In this document: positions 7,351-15,588 of the stretch, piece after piece
Position numbering within the stretch: position 1 is the first letter of the stretch
Layout of the letters: each line of letters starts with the position of its first letter
From: Thermohalobaculum sp039026375
Lineage (GTDB): Bacteria; Pseudomonadota; Alphaproteobacteria; Rhodobacterales; Rhodobacteraceae
Assembly (NCBI GenBank): GCA_039026375.1
Contig: JBCCML010000019.1
Location: forward strand, 11,639 to 75,638
Length of the DNA stretch: 64,000 bases
Direction: 5' to 3'
Translations under genes and position numbers: made by a program
The notes under the pieces: model-generated
Seen by the model: the letters and a program-made list of their open reading frames with translations, nothing else
What the model was told of the DNA's origin: nothing
Databases searched by the model: none

Positions 7351-10161
7351 TTACTCCGCGGCGACGGCGGATGTTTCTACCGGCTCCACGCGGCAGGCCG
7401 AGTACTTGAACTCGGGGATCTTACCGTAGGGGTCCAGCTGCGGGTTGGTCAGCACGTTGGCGGCCGCTTCCACATAGGCGAACGGCACAAATACCATGTC
7501 CTCGGCCACGGCGCGGTCGGCCCGGGCCATGATCTCGATGGCGCCGCGGCGCGTCTCGATCCGCATCATGTCACCGGGTGCGATCCCCAATTTCCTCAAT
7601 GTTTTCGGGTGCATAGAGGCGTTTGCCTGCGGCTCGGCCCAATCCAGCACGCTGGCCCGGCGCGTCATCGAGCCGGTATGCCAATGCTCTAACTGGCGAC
7701 CTGTTGTCATGATGAACGGGAACTCGGCATCGGGCGCCTCTGCGGGCGGGACGATGTTGGCGGGCGTGAACTTGGCGCGGCCCTCGGCCCGGGGGAACGC
7801 TTCGGCGAAGACGATGGGCTGGCCCGGATCCTCGGGGCTAAGCGACGGGTAGGTCACCGCGTTCTGCACCTCCAGCCGGTCCCAGGTAATGTTGTCCAGC
7901 GACTTCATGTTCAGCTTCATCTCGGCGAAAACCTCGCTGGGATGCGTATAGCCCCAGTCCAGGCCCAGCCGATTGGCCAGCTCGGTCGTGATCCACCAGT
8001 CTTCCTTGGCCTCGCCCGGCGGCGGCACGGCGGGGCGGCCCATCTGGACCTGGCGGTTGGTGTTCGTCACCGTCCCGACCTTCTCAGCCCAGGCGCTGGC
8101 CGGCAACACGACATCAGCGTAACAGGCTGTTTCCGTGAGGAAAATGTCCTGCACGACCAAGTGTTCCAGATGCGCCAGCGCGGCACGGGCATGTTCGACA
8201 TCGGGGTCCGACATGGCCGGGTTTTCGCCCAGGATGTACATGCCCTTGATGTCACCGTCGTGGATCGCGTGCATGATCTCGACCACGGTCAGGCCCTTCT
8301 CGTTCGAGAAATCGCCCGATTGCCAGACATCGGTGAAGGCCGAGCGCACGCCGTCATCCATGACCGACTGGTAGTCGGGCAGGAACATCGGGATCAGACC
8401 GGCATCCGAGGCGCCCTGGACGTTATTCTGGCCGCGCAGCGGGTGCAGGCCCGCGCCCTTGCGTCCGACATGGCCGCACATCAGCGCCAGGCTGATCAGG
8501 CAGCGGGCGTTGTCCGTGCCGTGGATGTGCTGGCTGACGCCCATGCCCCAGAAGATCATGGCGGCCTCGGCCCGGGCGAAGGTGCGGGCGACGTCGCGCA
8601 GGACCTCCGGCGCGATGCCGCAGATCTCGGACATCTTTTCAGGCGAGAAACCGGCCAGGTGGGCGCGCATATCGTCAAAGCCCTCGGTCATCGCCTGGAT
8701 GTACTGGACGTCGTAGAGCTCCTCCTCGACAATCGTGTGCATGATCGCGTTCAGCATGGCGACGTCGGCGCCAGGGCGAAATTGCAGCGTGTGCGAGGCA
8801 AAGCGCTTCATCCCGTGCGCGCGGGGGTCCATCAGGATCAGCTTGCCGCCACGTTTGGTAAACTGCTTGAAATAGGTGGCGGCGACGGGGTGGTTCTCCA
8901 TGGGATTGCAGCCAATAACGATGGCGCAATCGGCATTTTCGATCTCGTTGAACGTGGCCGTTACGGCGCCCGAACCAACGTTTTCGATCAGCGCTGACAC
9001 CGACGATGCATGGCAGAGACGCGTGCAGTGATCGACGTTGTTATGGCCGAAGCCCTGGCGGATAAGCTTTTGGAACAAATAAGCTTCTTCGTTCGAGCAC
9101 TTGGCCGAGCCAAAGCCTGCGATATTGGTGCCTTTCTCGGCGCGCAGGCGCTTGAGACCGTTGGCGGCGGCGTCCAGCGCCTCCTCCCAGGTTGCTTCAC
9201 GGAAGTGGGTCAAAAGGTTACCGGGATCGACGTTCAGACCCTTCGCGGGCGCATCCTCGCGCCGGATCAGCGGCTTGGTCAGACGGTGCGGGTGGCTGAT
9301 ATAGTCGAAGCCAAAACGGCCTTTGACGCACAAGCGGTTCTCATTGGCGGGGCCGTCGATGCCCTCGACCCAGGCGATCTTGTCGCGGCCGTCCTCGTCG
9401 GTCTTGATTTTGTACTTCAGCTGGCAGCCGACACCGCAGAAGGGGCAGACGCTTTCGACCTCGCGGTCATAGGCCTTGCTGTCGCCGCGTTGCGCGTCGT
9501 CCATCGCCGTGGCGGGCATCAGGGCGCCGGTGGGGCAGGCCTGCACGCACTCCCCACAGGCGACGCAGGTGGACTGGCCCATCGGGTCGTTGAAGTCGAA
9601 GACGACCTGCGCATCGTGGCCGCGGCCAGCCATGCCGATCACGTCGTTGACTTGCACCTCGCGGCAGGCGCGCACGCACAGATTGCAGTTGATGCAGCTG
9701 TCCAGGTTGACGCGCATGGCGACATGGCTGTCGTCCAGCAGCGGCACGCGCTCTTTCTCGATGGCAGGAAAGCGGCTGTCGGCCACGCCTTGCATGTCGG
9801 CCATCTGCCAAAGGTGGCTGGACTTGTCGCGGGCCTCCTCGCGCGCCGGCTGGTCGGCGACCAGCATCTCCATGACCATCTTACGCGCCTTGGTGGGCCG
9901 GTCCCCGGACGAGTTCACCACCATGCCGTCACGGGGTTCGCGCACGCACGAAGCGGCCAGCGTACGCTCGCCTTCGATCTCGACCATGCAGGCGCGGCAA
10001 TTCCCGTCCGAGCGGTAACCCGGCGAGTCCTTGTGACAGAGATGAGGGATCAGTGTGCCTTCGCGCTTGGCAACCTCCCAAATCGATTCACCGGGCAGAG
10101 CCTCGACCTCGCGGCCATCCAGGGTGAAGCGGATGCCCTCGGGCGCGGTCTTATCGAACAT
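7351..10161 (-). CDS. formate dehydrogenase, catalytic alpha subunit (molybdopterin, FdsA/FdhA type)
   Basis: 936 residues, the usual length of NAD-linked soluble formate dehydrogenase alpha chains. In order: an N-terminal 2Fe-2S ferredoxin domain (C42, C55, C58, C72), two 4Fe-4S clusters (CINCNLCVRAC and CVACGECVQAC), the molybdopterin domain entry CPFCGVGC, and the active-site segment DHCTRLCH, where the metal ligand is cysteine and not selenocysteine. It should oxidise formate to CO2 with a bis-MGD molybdenum or tungsten cofactor. The diaphorase subunits (FdsB, FdsG), FdsD and the chaperone FdhD are not beside it, which is unusual. ATG at 10161 has an aagaagg site. A LysR gene lies 127 bp upstream in the same direction. 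Confidence 0.93.
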   Translation of the reverse strand: MFDKTAPEGIRFTLDGREVEALPGESIWEVAKREGTLIPHLCHKDSPGYRSDGNCRACMVEIEGERTLAASCVREPRDGMVVNSSGDRPTKARKMVMEMLVADQPAREEARDKSSHLWQMADMQGVADSRFPAIEKERVPLLDDSHVAMRVNLDSCINCNLCVRACREVQVNDVIGMAGRGHDAQVVFDFNDPMGQSTCVACGECVQACPTGALMPATAMDDAQRGDSKAYDREVESVCPFCGVGCQLKYKIKTDEDGRDKIAWVEGIDGPANENRLCVKGRFGFDYISHPHRLTKPLIRREDAPAKGLNVDPGNLLTHFREATWEEALDAAANGLKRLRAEKGTNIAGFGSAKCSNEEAYLFQKLIRQGFGHNNVDHCTRLCHASSVSALIENVGSGAVTATFNEIENADCAIVIGCNPMENHPVAATYFKQFTKRGGKLILMDPRAHGMKRFASHTLQFRPGADVAMLNAIMHTIVEEELYDVQYIQAMTEGFDDMRAHLAGFSPEKMSEICGIAPEVLRDVARTFARAEAAMIFWGMGVSQHIHGTDNARCLISLALMCGHVGRKGAGLHPLRGQNNVQGASDAGLIPMFLPDYQSVMDDGVRSAFTDVWQSGDFSNEKGLTVVEIMHAIHDGDIKGMYILGENPAMSDPDVEHARAALAHLEHLVVQDIFLTETACYADVVLPASAWAEKVGTVTNTNRQVQMGRPAVPPPGEAKEDWWITTELANRLGLDWGYTHPSEVFAEMKLNMKSLDNITWDRLEVQNAVTYPSLSPEDPGQPIVFAEAFPRAEGRAKFTPANIVPPAEAPDAEFPFIMTTGRQLEHWHTGSMTRRASVLDWAEPQANASMHPKTLRKLGIAPGDMMRIETRRGAIEIMARADRAVAEDMVFVPFAYVEAAANVLTNPQLDPYGKIPEFKYSACRVEPVETSAVAAE

Positions 10162-10288
10162 GGCGTGCACCTTCTTTGTGCGGCTTTGCCCGGCATCCCA
10201 GACCAGAATACGCAAGCGTCGAATGGCACCAGACGCCAACGGTCGCTGCCACTCAAATCGAAATCGCAGAAGGCGTGTTCGGCAGGGC

Positions 10289-11176
10289 TTATCGTGCGCT
10301 GCTATCCAGGGCGTTCATCAGCGCCTGGACCGACGGCAACAGGGGTTTGCGGTCGGCGATGACGATGCCGATTTGCTTCGTCAATTCGGGGTCAACCAAA
10401 GGGATGCGCACGATCTCGGCCCGGCCCATCGTGTCTTCGGCTAGGGTGTCTGACGCGATCGTGGCCGCCGTCCCGCTGCCGACCTGGACCAGCGCGGCGG
10501 TGAAGGCATTGGTCTCCATCACCACGTTCGGGGTGACGCCTGCCTGGTTGAACGCATCATCGATGATCCGGCGGTTCATCATATTGCGCGTCAAGAGGCA
10601 TAGAGGGAATTCCGCCACCTCCGCCCAGGTGATCGTCTTGACGTCCGCGGGCACCATGTCCGGCGGGGCTAAAAGCTCGTAGCGCTCGGCGAACAGGGGC
10701 TGGGCGATGAAGCCCGACGGCGTGGAGCTTTGAAGATAGGTGACCCCCGCATCCAGTTCGAAGCGTTCGACGCCTTGCGAAATCTCCGCCGCTGAACGCG
10801 AGTAGATCTGCGTGCGCAGGCCCGGGTGTCGCTGGCGCATGACGCCTGCCAGATTGGCCACGTAGCTCAGCGCGGTTGGTACAACGCCGATGGCCAGGTT
10901 GCCGGATAACTCATCGCGCGCCTGGCGGATTTCCTGGCGCAGACCCTCGGAGTCCGCGATCAGCCGGTGCGCCCAGCGCAGCGCGATCTCGCCCTCCGGC
11001 GTGAAGCCGGCGAACCGGTTGCCGCGCCGGACGATCGGTGCGCCCAGGTCCAGTTCCAGATTGCGGATCCGGGACGAAAAGGCGGGCTGCGATATCCCGC
11101 ATTCGTCCGCCGCGCGGGCAAAATGGCTGTGCCGCGCCAGGGCGGCCAGCAATTCCATGTCCCTTAAATCCGGCAT
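10289..11176 (-). CDS. LysR family transcriptional regulator
   Basis: 295 residues. Residues 1-60 are the LysR winged helix-turn-helix (MELLAALARHSHFARAADECGISQPAFSSRIRNLE), followed by the linker helix and a two-lobed ligand-binding domain (NLAIGVVPTALSYVA at the start, IGIVIADRKPLLPS at the end). It reads towards and lies 127 bp upstream of the formate dehydrogenase gene, in the same orientation. This order is often seen with regulators of fds operons, so control of fdhA is a reasonable inference. The effector cannot be deduced. Confidence 0.88.
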   Translation of the reverse strand: MPDLRDMELLAALARHSHFARAADECGISQPAFSSRIRNLELDLGAPIVRRGNRFAGFTPEGEIALRWAHRLIADSEGLRQEIRQARDELSGNLAIGVVPTALSYVANLAGVMRQRHPGLRTQIYSRSAAEISQGVERFELDAGVTYLQSSTPSGFIAQPLFAERYELLAPPDMVPADVKTITWAEVAEFPLCLLTRNMMNRRIIDDAFNQAGVTPNVVMETNAFTAALVQVGSGTAATIASDTLAEDTMGRAEIVRIPLVDPELTKQIGIVIADRKPLLPSVQALMNALDSSAR

Positions 11177-11262
11177 GATGGATCGATTGTCCCTTGGGCG
11201 TCTCTACGCGCCTGAAACTATTGGGTTCGCCCGGTCCGGTCCAGGGGCCAATCGGGGCGCGA

Positions 11263-12216
11263 CTAATCGGCCAGTGCGGTGCGGATGAAGCCCAGCACCT
11301 TGTCGGTCGAGGCCGCGCGTGCATCCGCATTGCCGCCAAAACCCACGCCCCGGACGCCGCACACTTCCAGGTATTCGCGGCGCCGCTCCAGCGTCTCCAG
11401 CCCCAGGCCGCCTTCCAGCGCGACCGTGTTGCCCGCGGCATCGACGGTCAGCGTGCAGCGGGGTGAGGTGTCGCGCACCGTGATCGCCCGACCAATGGTG
11501 AGGTCCGGCGCCCGAGAGTCAAAGCCGTGGCGCGCCCCGGGGTAGACGACAACCTCGGCCGGTTGACCATTGGCGGCCCAGGCCTCCGCCTGGCGCACGC
11601 AGGGCGCCGCTGGCGTCCAATCGTCCTGATCCCCGATCAGGTAGAGCAATGGCGAGGCCAGCGTCTCCTCGTCCAGCTGGTAGCCGCAGAACGGATAAAA
11701 GGCGATGGCGAACGCCATGCGCTCGTCGCTGGCAAACCCCGCCAAACGGTCCACAGCGGCCAGCGAGGCGACGATGCCGCCCTTGGACCAGCCGATAATG
11801 CCGATCTTGTCGGCGGGAATACGCGGGTGCTGGGCCAGCAGATCGCGGGCCGCGAAGGCATCCGTCATCATTCCCTGGGCCGTCACGCGCAACTGATCCT
11901 CGACCGTCGAGCCGATGTTGCGCGGGCCAAAGTGATCGACCACCAGCGCGGCAAACCCCGCCTCCAGCAGAATGCCGGCCATGCGGTCCTGACGGCTGCC
12001 CGTCCCGCCGGAGCCGTGGCTGAGGATGGCCGCGCCCGCCACCGGCCCGTCGCCGGGCGGCAGGTAGAGCTTCGCCTCGATTGTGCGCGGCGCGGCATCG
12101 GCCATGGCGCCGAAATCGTAGGCGTCCTTGCCGGTGAAGGTGACATCGGCGCCGCCGGATGGTCCGCCGCACCCCGCCAGGGCCAGGGCGGTCAGGGCCA
12201 CGATCAAGCTTCTCAT
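11263..12216 (-). CDS. dienelactone hydrolase-like alpha/beta hydrolase, lipoprotein
   Basis: 317 residues with a lipoprotein signal peptide; the lipobox LAGC places the lipidated cysteine at residue 16. The catalytic pattern of an alpha/beta hydrolase follows: ILSHGSGG near residue 65, the nucleophile elbow GWSKGG, the acidic residue in IGDQDDWTPAAPC, and the histidine in GARHGFD. This matches the dienelactone hydrolase branch. Being membrane-anchored, it should act on an ester or similar bond in the periplasm; the substrate is unknown. It ends 86 bp upstream of the LysR gene and is not clearly in the same operon. Confidence 0.85.
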   Translation of the reverse strand: MRSLIVALTALALAGCGGPSGGADVTFTGKDAYDFGAMADAAPRTIEAKLYLPPGDGPVAGAAILSHGSGGTGSRQDRMAGILLEAGFAALVVDHFGPRNIGSTVEDQLRVTAQGMMTDAFAARDLLAQHPRIPADKIGIIGWSKGGIVASLAAVDRLAGFASDERMAFAIAFYPFCGYQLDEETLASPLLYLIGDQDDWTPAAPCVRQAEAWAANGQPAEVVVYPGARHGFDSRAPDLTIGRAITVRDTSPRCTLTVDAAGNTVALEGGLGLETLERRREYLEVCGVRGVGFGGNADARAASTDKVLGFIRTALAD

Positions 12217-12291
12217 CGGCCGGTCCTAATTGCTGCCTGCATTGGTCGTGGATTTAGGGCGCCTGGTGGCGGGAGGCGAGGGGGCAACTGT

Positions 12292-12957
12292 TCACCCCGA
12301 CGAGAACGTCGAAAGACCCGGCGGTTCTGCCGGTTCGGGCGAGATCTCCGGTGCGGCGGACGGGCGCGGGGGCTGTGCCGCCGCAGGCGGCGTGCCTGTG
12401 CCACCGCCCAGCACCGGATCAACGTCAAAGACGATGCGCACAAAGCTGCCTGCATTGTAATTCAGCCCCTGGACGTTCAGGTGCAGCCGATTGCCATCGG
12501 CCCTCAGGCGGGCCTGGCCAATCGGCAGGGTGGTGCGCGCCCGGTCGATGCGGGCATTGGACAGGGCAATCGGCGAGCGTTGGTCGAAGACAAACACGTA
12601 GGTGTTGCGATGGGCAGGGGTGAATTGGCCCGCGCCCGCCCGGCGAAAATCGACCTCGATCCAGTTTGGGCCGATATCGATCCAGGTGTTGACGAAGCGG
12701 TGCAACCGGCCCTGAGCGATGGCGCGCCGCGCCTCCGGCGTGTCGAAGAGACGGCTGACCTGCGGAAATTCGACGCCCGCGTTCTCGACGGTGGCGCGGG
12801 TCGGCACCGCCACGCGCACGACGCTGTGGCCGGGGGTTTCCTGGAACCAGCCCTCCAGCCCAAAGCGCGAGCCGATCAGATCGGCGGCATGGGCCAGGGC
12901 AGGCGCCGCGGCCAGGGTCATCGAGATCAACCAAACACGAAGCATGCGCACCCTCAT
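12292..12957 (-). CDS. exported protein of unknown function with proline-rich tail
   Basis: 221 residues from the ATG at 12957. A second ATG at 12945 has a better spaced gaggg site and also leaves a complete signal peptide (LRVWLISMTLAAAPALAHA), so the start is uncertain by four residues. The mature part has alternating strand-like segments (GHSVVRVAVPTRATVENAG, NRLHLNVQGLNYNAGSFVRIVFDVDP), suggesting a beta-sandwich. The last 40 residues are rich in Pro and Ala. No family recognised. Confidence 0.65.
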   Translation of the reverse strand: MRVRMLRVWLISMTLAAAPALAHAADLIGSRFGLEGWFQETPGHSVVRVAVPTRATVENAGVEFPQVSRLFDTPEARRAIAQGRLHRFVNTWIDIGPNWIEVDFRRAGAGQFTPAHRNTYVFVFDQRSPIALSNARIDRARTTLPIGQARLRADGNRLHLNVQGLNYNAGSFVRIVFDVDPVLGGGTGTPPAAAQPPRPSAAPEISPEPAEPPGLSTFSSG

Positions 12958-13300
12958 CGATCGTCCCAAGGTCCAAGCAGCCTAAAGTTGCAAGATCGGA
13001 CACAACACCGACCTTTGCCAGAACGAATTGATTGAACGGGTGTCACCTAAAGATCAGTCGGCCTGTGATCATAGCGCTGAAACGCGCGTTCCACGGCGTC
13101 GCTGCAACGTCGCTGCAACCGGATCGCGCCATAATGTGCCGCGGGGATCAAATGCTGCTGAGCTTCGAGCTGTCATTCATGCAGATCGACGCGAACGATT
13201 GGGCACAGCCCACAATAACCAAGCAGATATGATTACTCTGATGCCTGTTTCAGAGCAGACTTCGCTCGAATTCTCCTACGCCGGCCGATAGACCAATCCC
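12958..13300. other. intergenic stretch, no gene seen
   Basis: 343 bp between a minus-strand gene start and a plus-strand gene start, so it should hold two divergent promoters. No convincing coding frame or RNA gene is visible. The sequence CGTCGCTGCAA is repeated in tandem at 13097-13107 and 13108-13118. Composition drops from GC-rich to near neutral across it, which marks the left side of an atypical islet extending to about 14290. Confidence 0.4.
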
Positions 13301-14038
13301 ATGAAAGACAAAATCCTTCTTTGCATTACTGGCAAATGGCGAGACGAGGTTGATTTCGTCGAGAAGCTTTCAGCCGGGACAGAAGGTCGGTTCATCGCCA
13401 CAGGCGGACACATTTTCGATCGCCAGAAGCGTACTGCGTGTGAGTTTAATGTGTCACCCTCGGTTGAAGGGATGGAAGCAGCGTTTAAAATCGGCTCTTC
13501 AGCTGCACCAATTCCAGACAGTCTGCTGGATGAGATCGCACGGCATAAGAGCTACCTCAGCCTGTATGCTCAAAACAACGGGATCGCGGAAGCCTTCACG
13601 ATATCAGAAGTCGCACTCGCAGCACTCGAAAGTGGTGGTCTGGCCGTCCGTGTCGAGGGCTCCAAACGGGCTTCGGATCCGGATCGTTGGCGGGAGCATT
13701 TGCAAAATGCACAGGAGATCAGTCCCAGTTTCTTGTGTCATCTTTTCGTCTGGGCCTTTGTCCAAGAAGCCGGCACCTACAACACAATCGGCATGCCGTT
13801 TCTCGGTCAACCCGATTTCTCAATCGAGACAAGCGATTTTGATACTGCAAGCGCTATCTATGACGAGTTCGCGAAGTACCTGCTTATCCAACAGCCTACC
13901 GTTCTCAACGGGCAAACAATTCGGTTCGAAGATGCAGATGGCCGCTGGCGCATCACCAAAGCAAATCACATCTATATTGACGATCCCGACATCGATTTTT
14001 CACGCGGAATGTGGCGGCTACAGCGGATCAGCGATTAA
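13301..14038 (+). CDS. hypothetical protein (possibly DUF4261-like)
   Basis: 245 residues in a less GC-rich islet. No signal peptide or membrane segment. Visible landmarks are ILLCITGKWRDEVDFVEKL at the N-terminus, FLCHLFVWAFVQEAGTYNTIGMPFLGQPDF in the middle and RITKANHIYIDDPDIDF near the end. The central part faintly resembles DUF4261 proteins, but I cannot confirm this. The gene stands alone with 263 bp of noncoding DNA upstream of its nearest ORF signals and about 250 bp after it, consistent with a transferred cargo gene. A 308-codon overlapping frame on the same strand is a shadow. Confidence 0.6.
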   Translation: MKDKILLCITGKWRDEVDFVEKLSAGTEGRFIATGGHIFDRQKRTACEFNVSPSVEGMEAAFKIGSSAAPIPDSLLDEIARHKSYLSLYAQNNGIAEAFTISEVALAALESGGLAVRVEGSKRASDPDRWREHLQNAQEISPSFLCHLFVWAFVQEAGTYNTIGMPFLGQPDFSIETSDFDTASAIYDEFAKYLLIQQPTVLNGQTIRFEDADGRWRITKANHIYIDDPDIDFSRGMWRLQRISD

Positions 14039-14289
14039 TCGAAGGCGGCACAGACGCACACTATGTTCAGACGGACTTAGTGGCTCTTTGATCGTGCAAA
14101 ATTCATGGCTGCTCCGTCCCGCACAGCTGCCAATGACGGGTGTAACGACAAATGGCCGTCGTCAGTTAAGGTCTGCTTTTCTCAAGGTCTTTCCTACACG
14201 CAAGCTCAGTCAACCGCCGATCACGCTGTTAGAAACGCGTCGGGGCTGTTTCCAGCTCAGGGAAATGCAGTCGTAGGCAGAGAGGGGCC

Positions 14290-14940
14290 TTAGCGGCCGC
14301 CCTCGATCATTCGGGCGTGGACGTAGCCTTTCACGATGTCGATCATCTCGGCCATACCGCGCTCGAAGAAGTGGTTGGCCTCGGGCACCGTCGTGTGGGT
14401 GATCGTGATGCCCTTCTGCGCCTTCAGCTTGTCGCTCAGCTTGACGACGTCGTCCATGGGCACGATCCGGTCGGACTCGCCGTTGATGATCAGGCCCGAG
14501 GACGGGCAGGGCGCCAGGAAGCTGAAATCATACATGTTCGCGGGCGGGGCGACCGAGATGAAACCGTTGATCTCGGGCCGGCGCATCAACAGCTGCATGC
14601 CGATCCAGGCCCCGAACGAGAAGCCGGCGACCCAGCAGGCCTTCGCCCCCTCGTGCATGGACTGTAAGTAATCGAGCGCCGAGGCGGCGTCGCTGAGTTC
14701 GCCAATGCCCTGGTCGAACTCGCCCTGGCTGCGCCCAACGCCGCGGAAATTGAACCGCATGACGGTGAAACCCAGATCGCGAAACGCGTAATGCAGGTTG
14801 TAGGTTACTGGATTATTCATCGTGCCGCCGTACTGCGGGTGCGGATGTAAGATCAGCGCGATGGGGGCGTCTTTCTCGGGCACGGGATGATACCGACCCT
14901 CGAGGCGGCCTTCAGGGCCGGGAAAATGTACTTCGGGCAT
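14290..14940 (-). CDS. alpha/beta hydrolase
   Basis: 216 residues from the ATG at 14940; the longer frame to 14997 would run through the palindrome in front of iscR and lacks the domain. The fold is clear: LILHPHPQYGGTMNN (oxyanion region), FNFRGVGRSQG, nucleophile motif GFSFGAW, the acid in NGESDRIVP and the histidine in EANHFF. It belongs to the group of intracellular hydrolases of unknown substrate that commonly sits next to the iscR-suf operon in Rhodobacterales. It is divergent from iscR and shares its upstream region. Confidence 0.85.
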   Translation of the reverse strand: MPEVHFPGPEGRLEGRYHPVPEKDAPIALILHPHPQYGGTMNNPVTYNLHYAFRDLGFTVMRFNFRGVGRSQGEFDQGIGELSDAASALDYLQSMHEGAKACWVAGFSFGAWIGMQLLMRRPEINGFISVAPPANMYDFSFLAPCPSSGLIINGESDRIVPMDDVVKLSDKLKAQKGITITHTTVPEANHFFERGMAEMIDIVKGYVHARMIEGGR

Positions 14941-14998
14941 GCCTGTCCTGTCCGGGGTCCTCTTCCGTCGGAGATGTTGACTCATCTCGTCAGGCAAT

Positions 14999-15013
14999 CT
15001 AGAACCATTCTAG
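14999..15013. promoter_or_regulatory. Irr/ICE-like palindrome upstream of iscR-suf
   Basis: CTAGAA-CCA-TTCTAG is a perfect 6-bp inverted repeat with a 3-bp spacer. The core TAGAA-N3-TTCTA is the form of the iron control element bound by the haem-responsive regulator Irr in alphaproteobacteria. It lies about 93 bp before the iscR ATG and about 58 bp before the divergent hydrolase, so it could act on either. Irr control of suf is known from comparative studies in Rhodobacterales; binding here is inferred from the sequence. Confidence 0.6.
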
Positions 15014-15105
15014 GTTATGACGTCGGCCCGGCCCACAACCGGGTGGGGGGCAGGTAGCTGCAGCGACCCGCGACGTCAACATGTCGCGCACTATGAGGAT
15101 GGGGC

Positions 15106-15588
15106 ATGAAGCTCAGTACCAAGGGTCGCTACGCCGTCACAGCTTTGGCGGATATCGCATTGCACGGAGACGAAGGTCCGGTGGCTCTGTCCGATATTGC
15201 TGAGCGGCAGGACATTTCGCTGGCGTATCTTGAGCAACTTTTCGTCAAGTTGCGTCGCGCGGGGCTGGTGGCTTCAGTACGTGGTCCTGGTGGTGGTTAT
15301 TCCCTAGCGAATGCGCCCGATGAGACGACCATTGCCGAGGTGATGTCTGCGGTGGATGAGCGTCTCAACGCCATGGGCTGCAATGGCAAATATGACTCGG
15401 GCAAAGGATGCGCAGGATCGCACGAGGCCTGTTTGACCCACGGGCTGTGGGAGGAACTGTCCTCAAACGTACATGTATTTCTGAGCTCAAAGACAATCGC
15501 CCACGTCATCAGCGGTAAGGTTCAGCCGTGCCGCGCGGTGCCGCAGTTCATCGAATTCGTTGACGAAGCGGAGATCGTCGCGCCGTGA
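15106..15588 (+). CDS. iscR: Rrf2 family iron-sulfur regulator IscR
   Basis: 160 residues with the Rrf2 helix-turn-helix (MKLSTKGRYAVTALADIAL, DISLAYLEQLFVKLRRAGLVASVRGPGGGYSL). Three cysteines that could hold an Fe-S cluster are at 92, 102 and 109, spaced C-x9-C-x6-C, wider than the C-x5-C-x5-C of E. coli IscR. It is the first gene of the suf operon and would sense Fe-S or iron status and control the operon. Its TGA overlaps the GTG start of the desulfurase by four bases, so the two are translationally coupled. Confidence 0.92.
   Translation: MKLSTKGRYAVTALADIALHGDEGPVALSDIAERQDISLAYLEQLFVKLRRAGLVASVRGPGGGYSLANAPDETTIAEVMSAVDERLNAMGCNGKYDSGKGCAGSHEACLTHGLWEELSSNVHVFLSSKTIAHVISGKVQPCRAVPQFIEFVDEAEIVAP

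Noticed and set aside
9010..10362. 450-codon open frame on the plus strand
   Set aside because: It lies antisense to the formate dehydrogenase gene, which has complete family motifs; long antisense frames are expected in GC-rich DNA.
11527..13035. 502-codon plus-strand frame
   Set aside because: It is antisense to the lipoprotein hydrolase and the exported protein gene, with low-complexity Arg/Gly-rich composition and no motif.
13097..13118. 11-bp tandem CGTCGCTGCAA as a possible operator
   Set aside because: Only two copies, no symmetry and no link to a gene start; most likely a local duplication.
13350..14276. 308-codon frame overlapping the gene at 13301
   Set aside because: It is in another frame of the same strand. 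The 245-residue product has a balanced composition, while this frame is rich in Ser, Arg and Gln and shows no fold pattern.
14039..14289. Possible gene remnants after the hypothetical gene at 13301
   Set aside because: Short frames such as 14105-14293 have no recognisable motif or ribosome-binding site; treated as noncoding.
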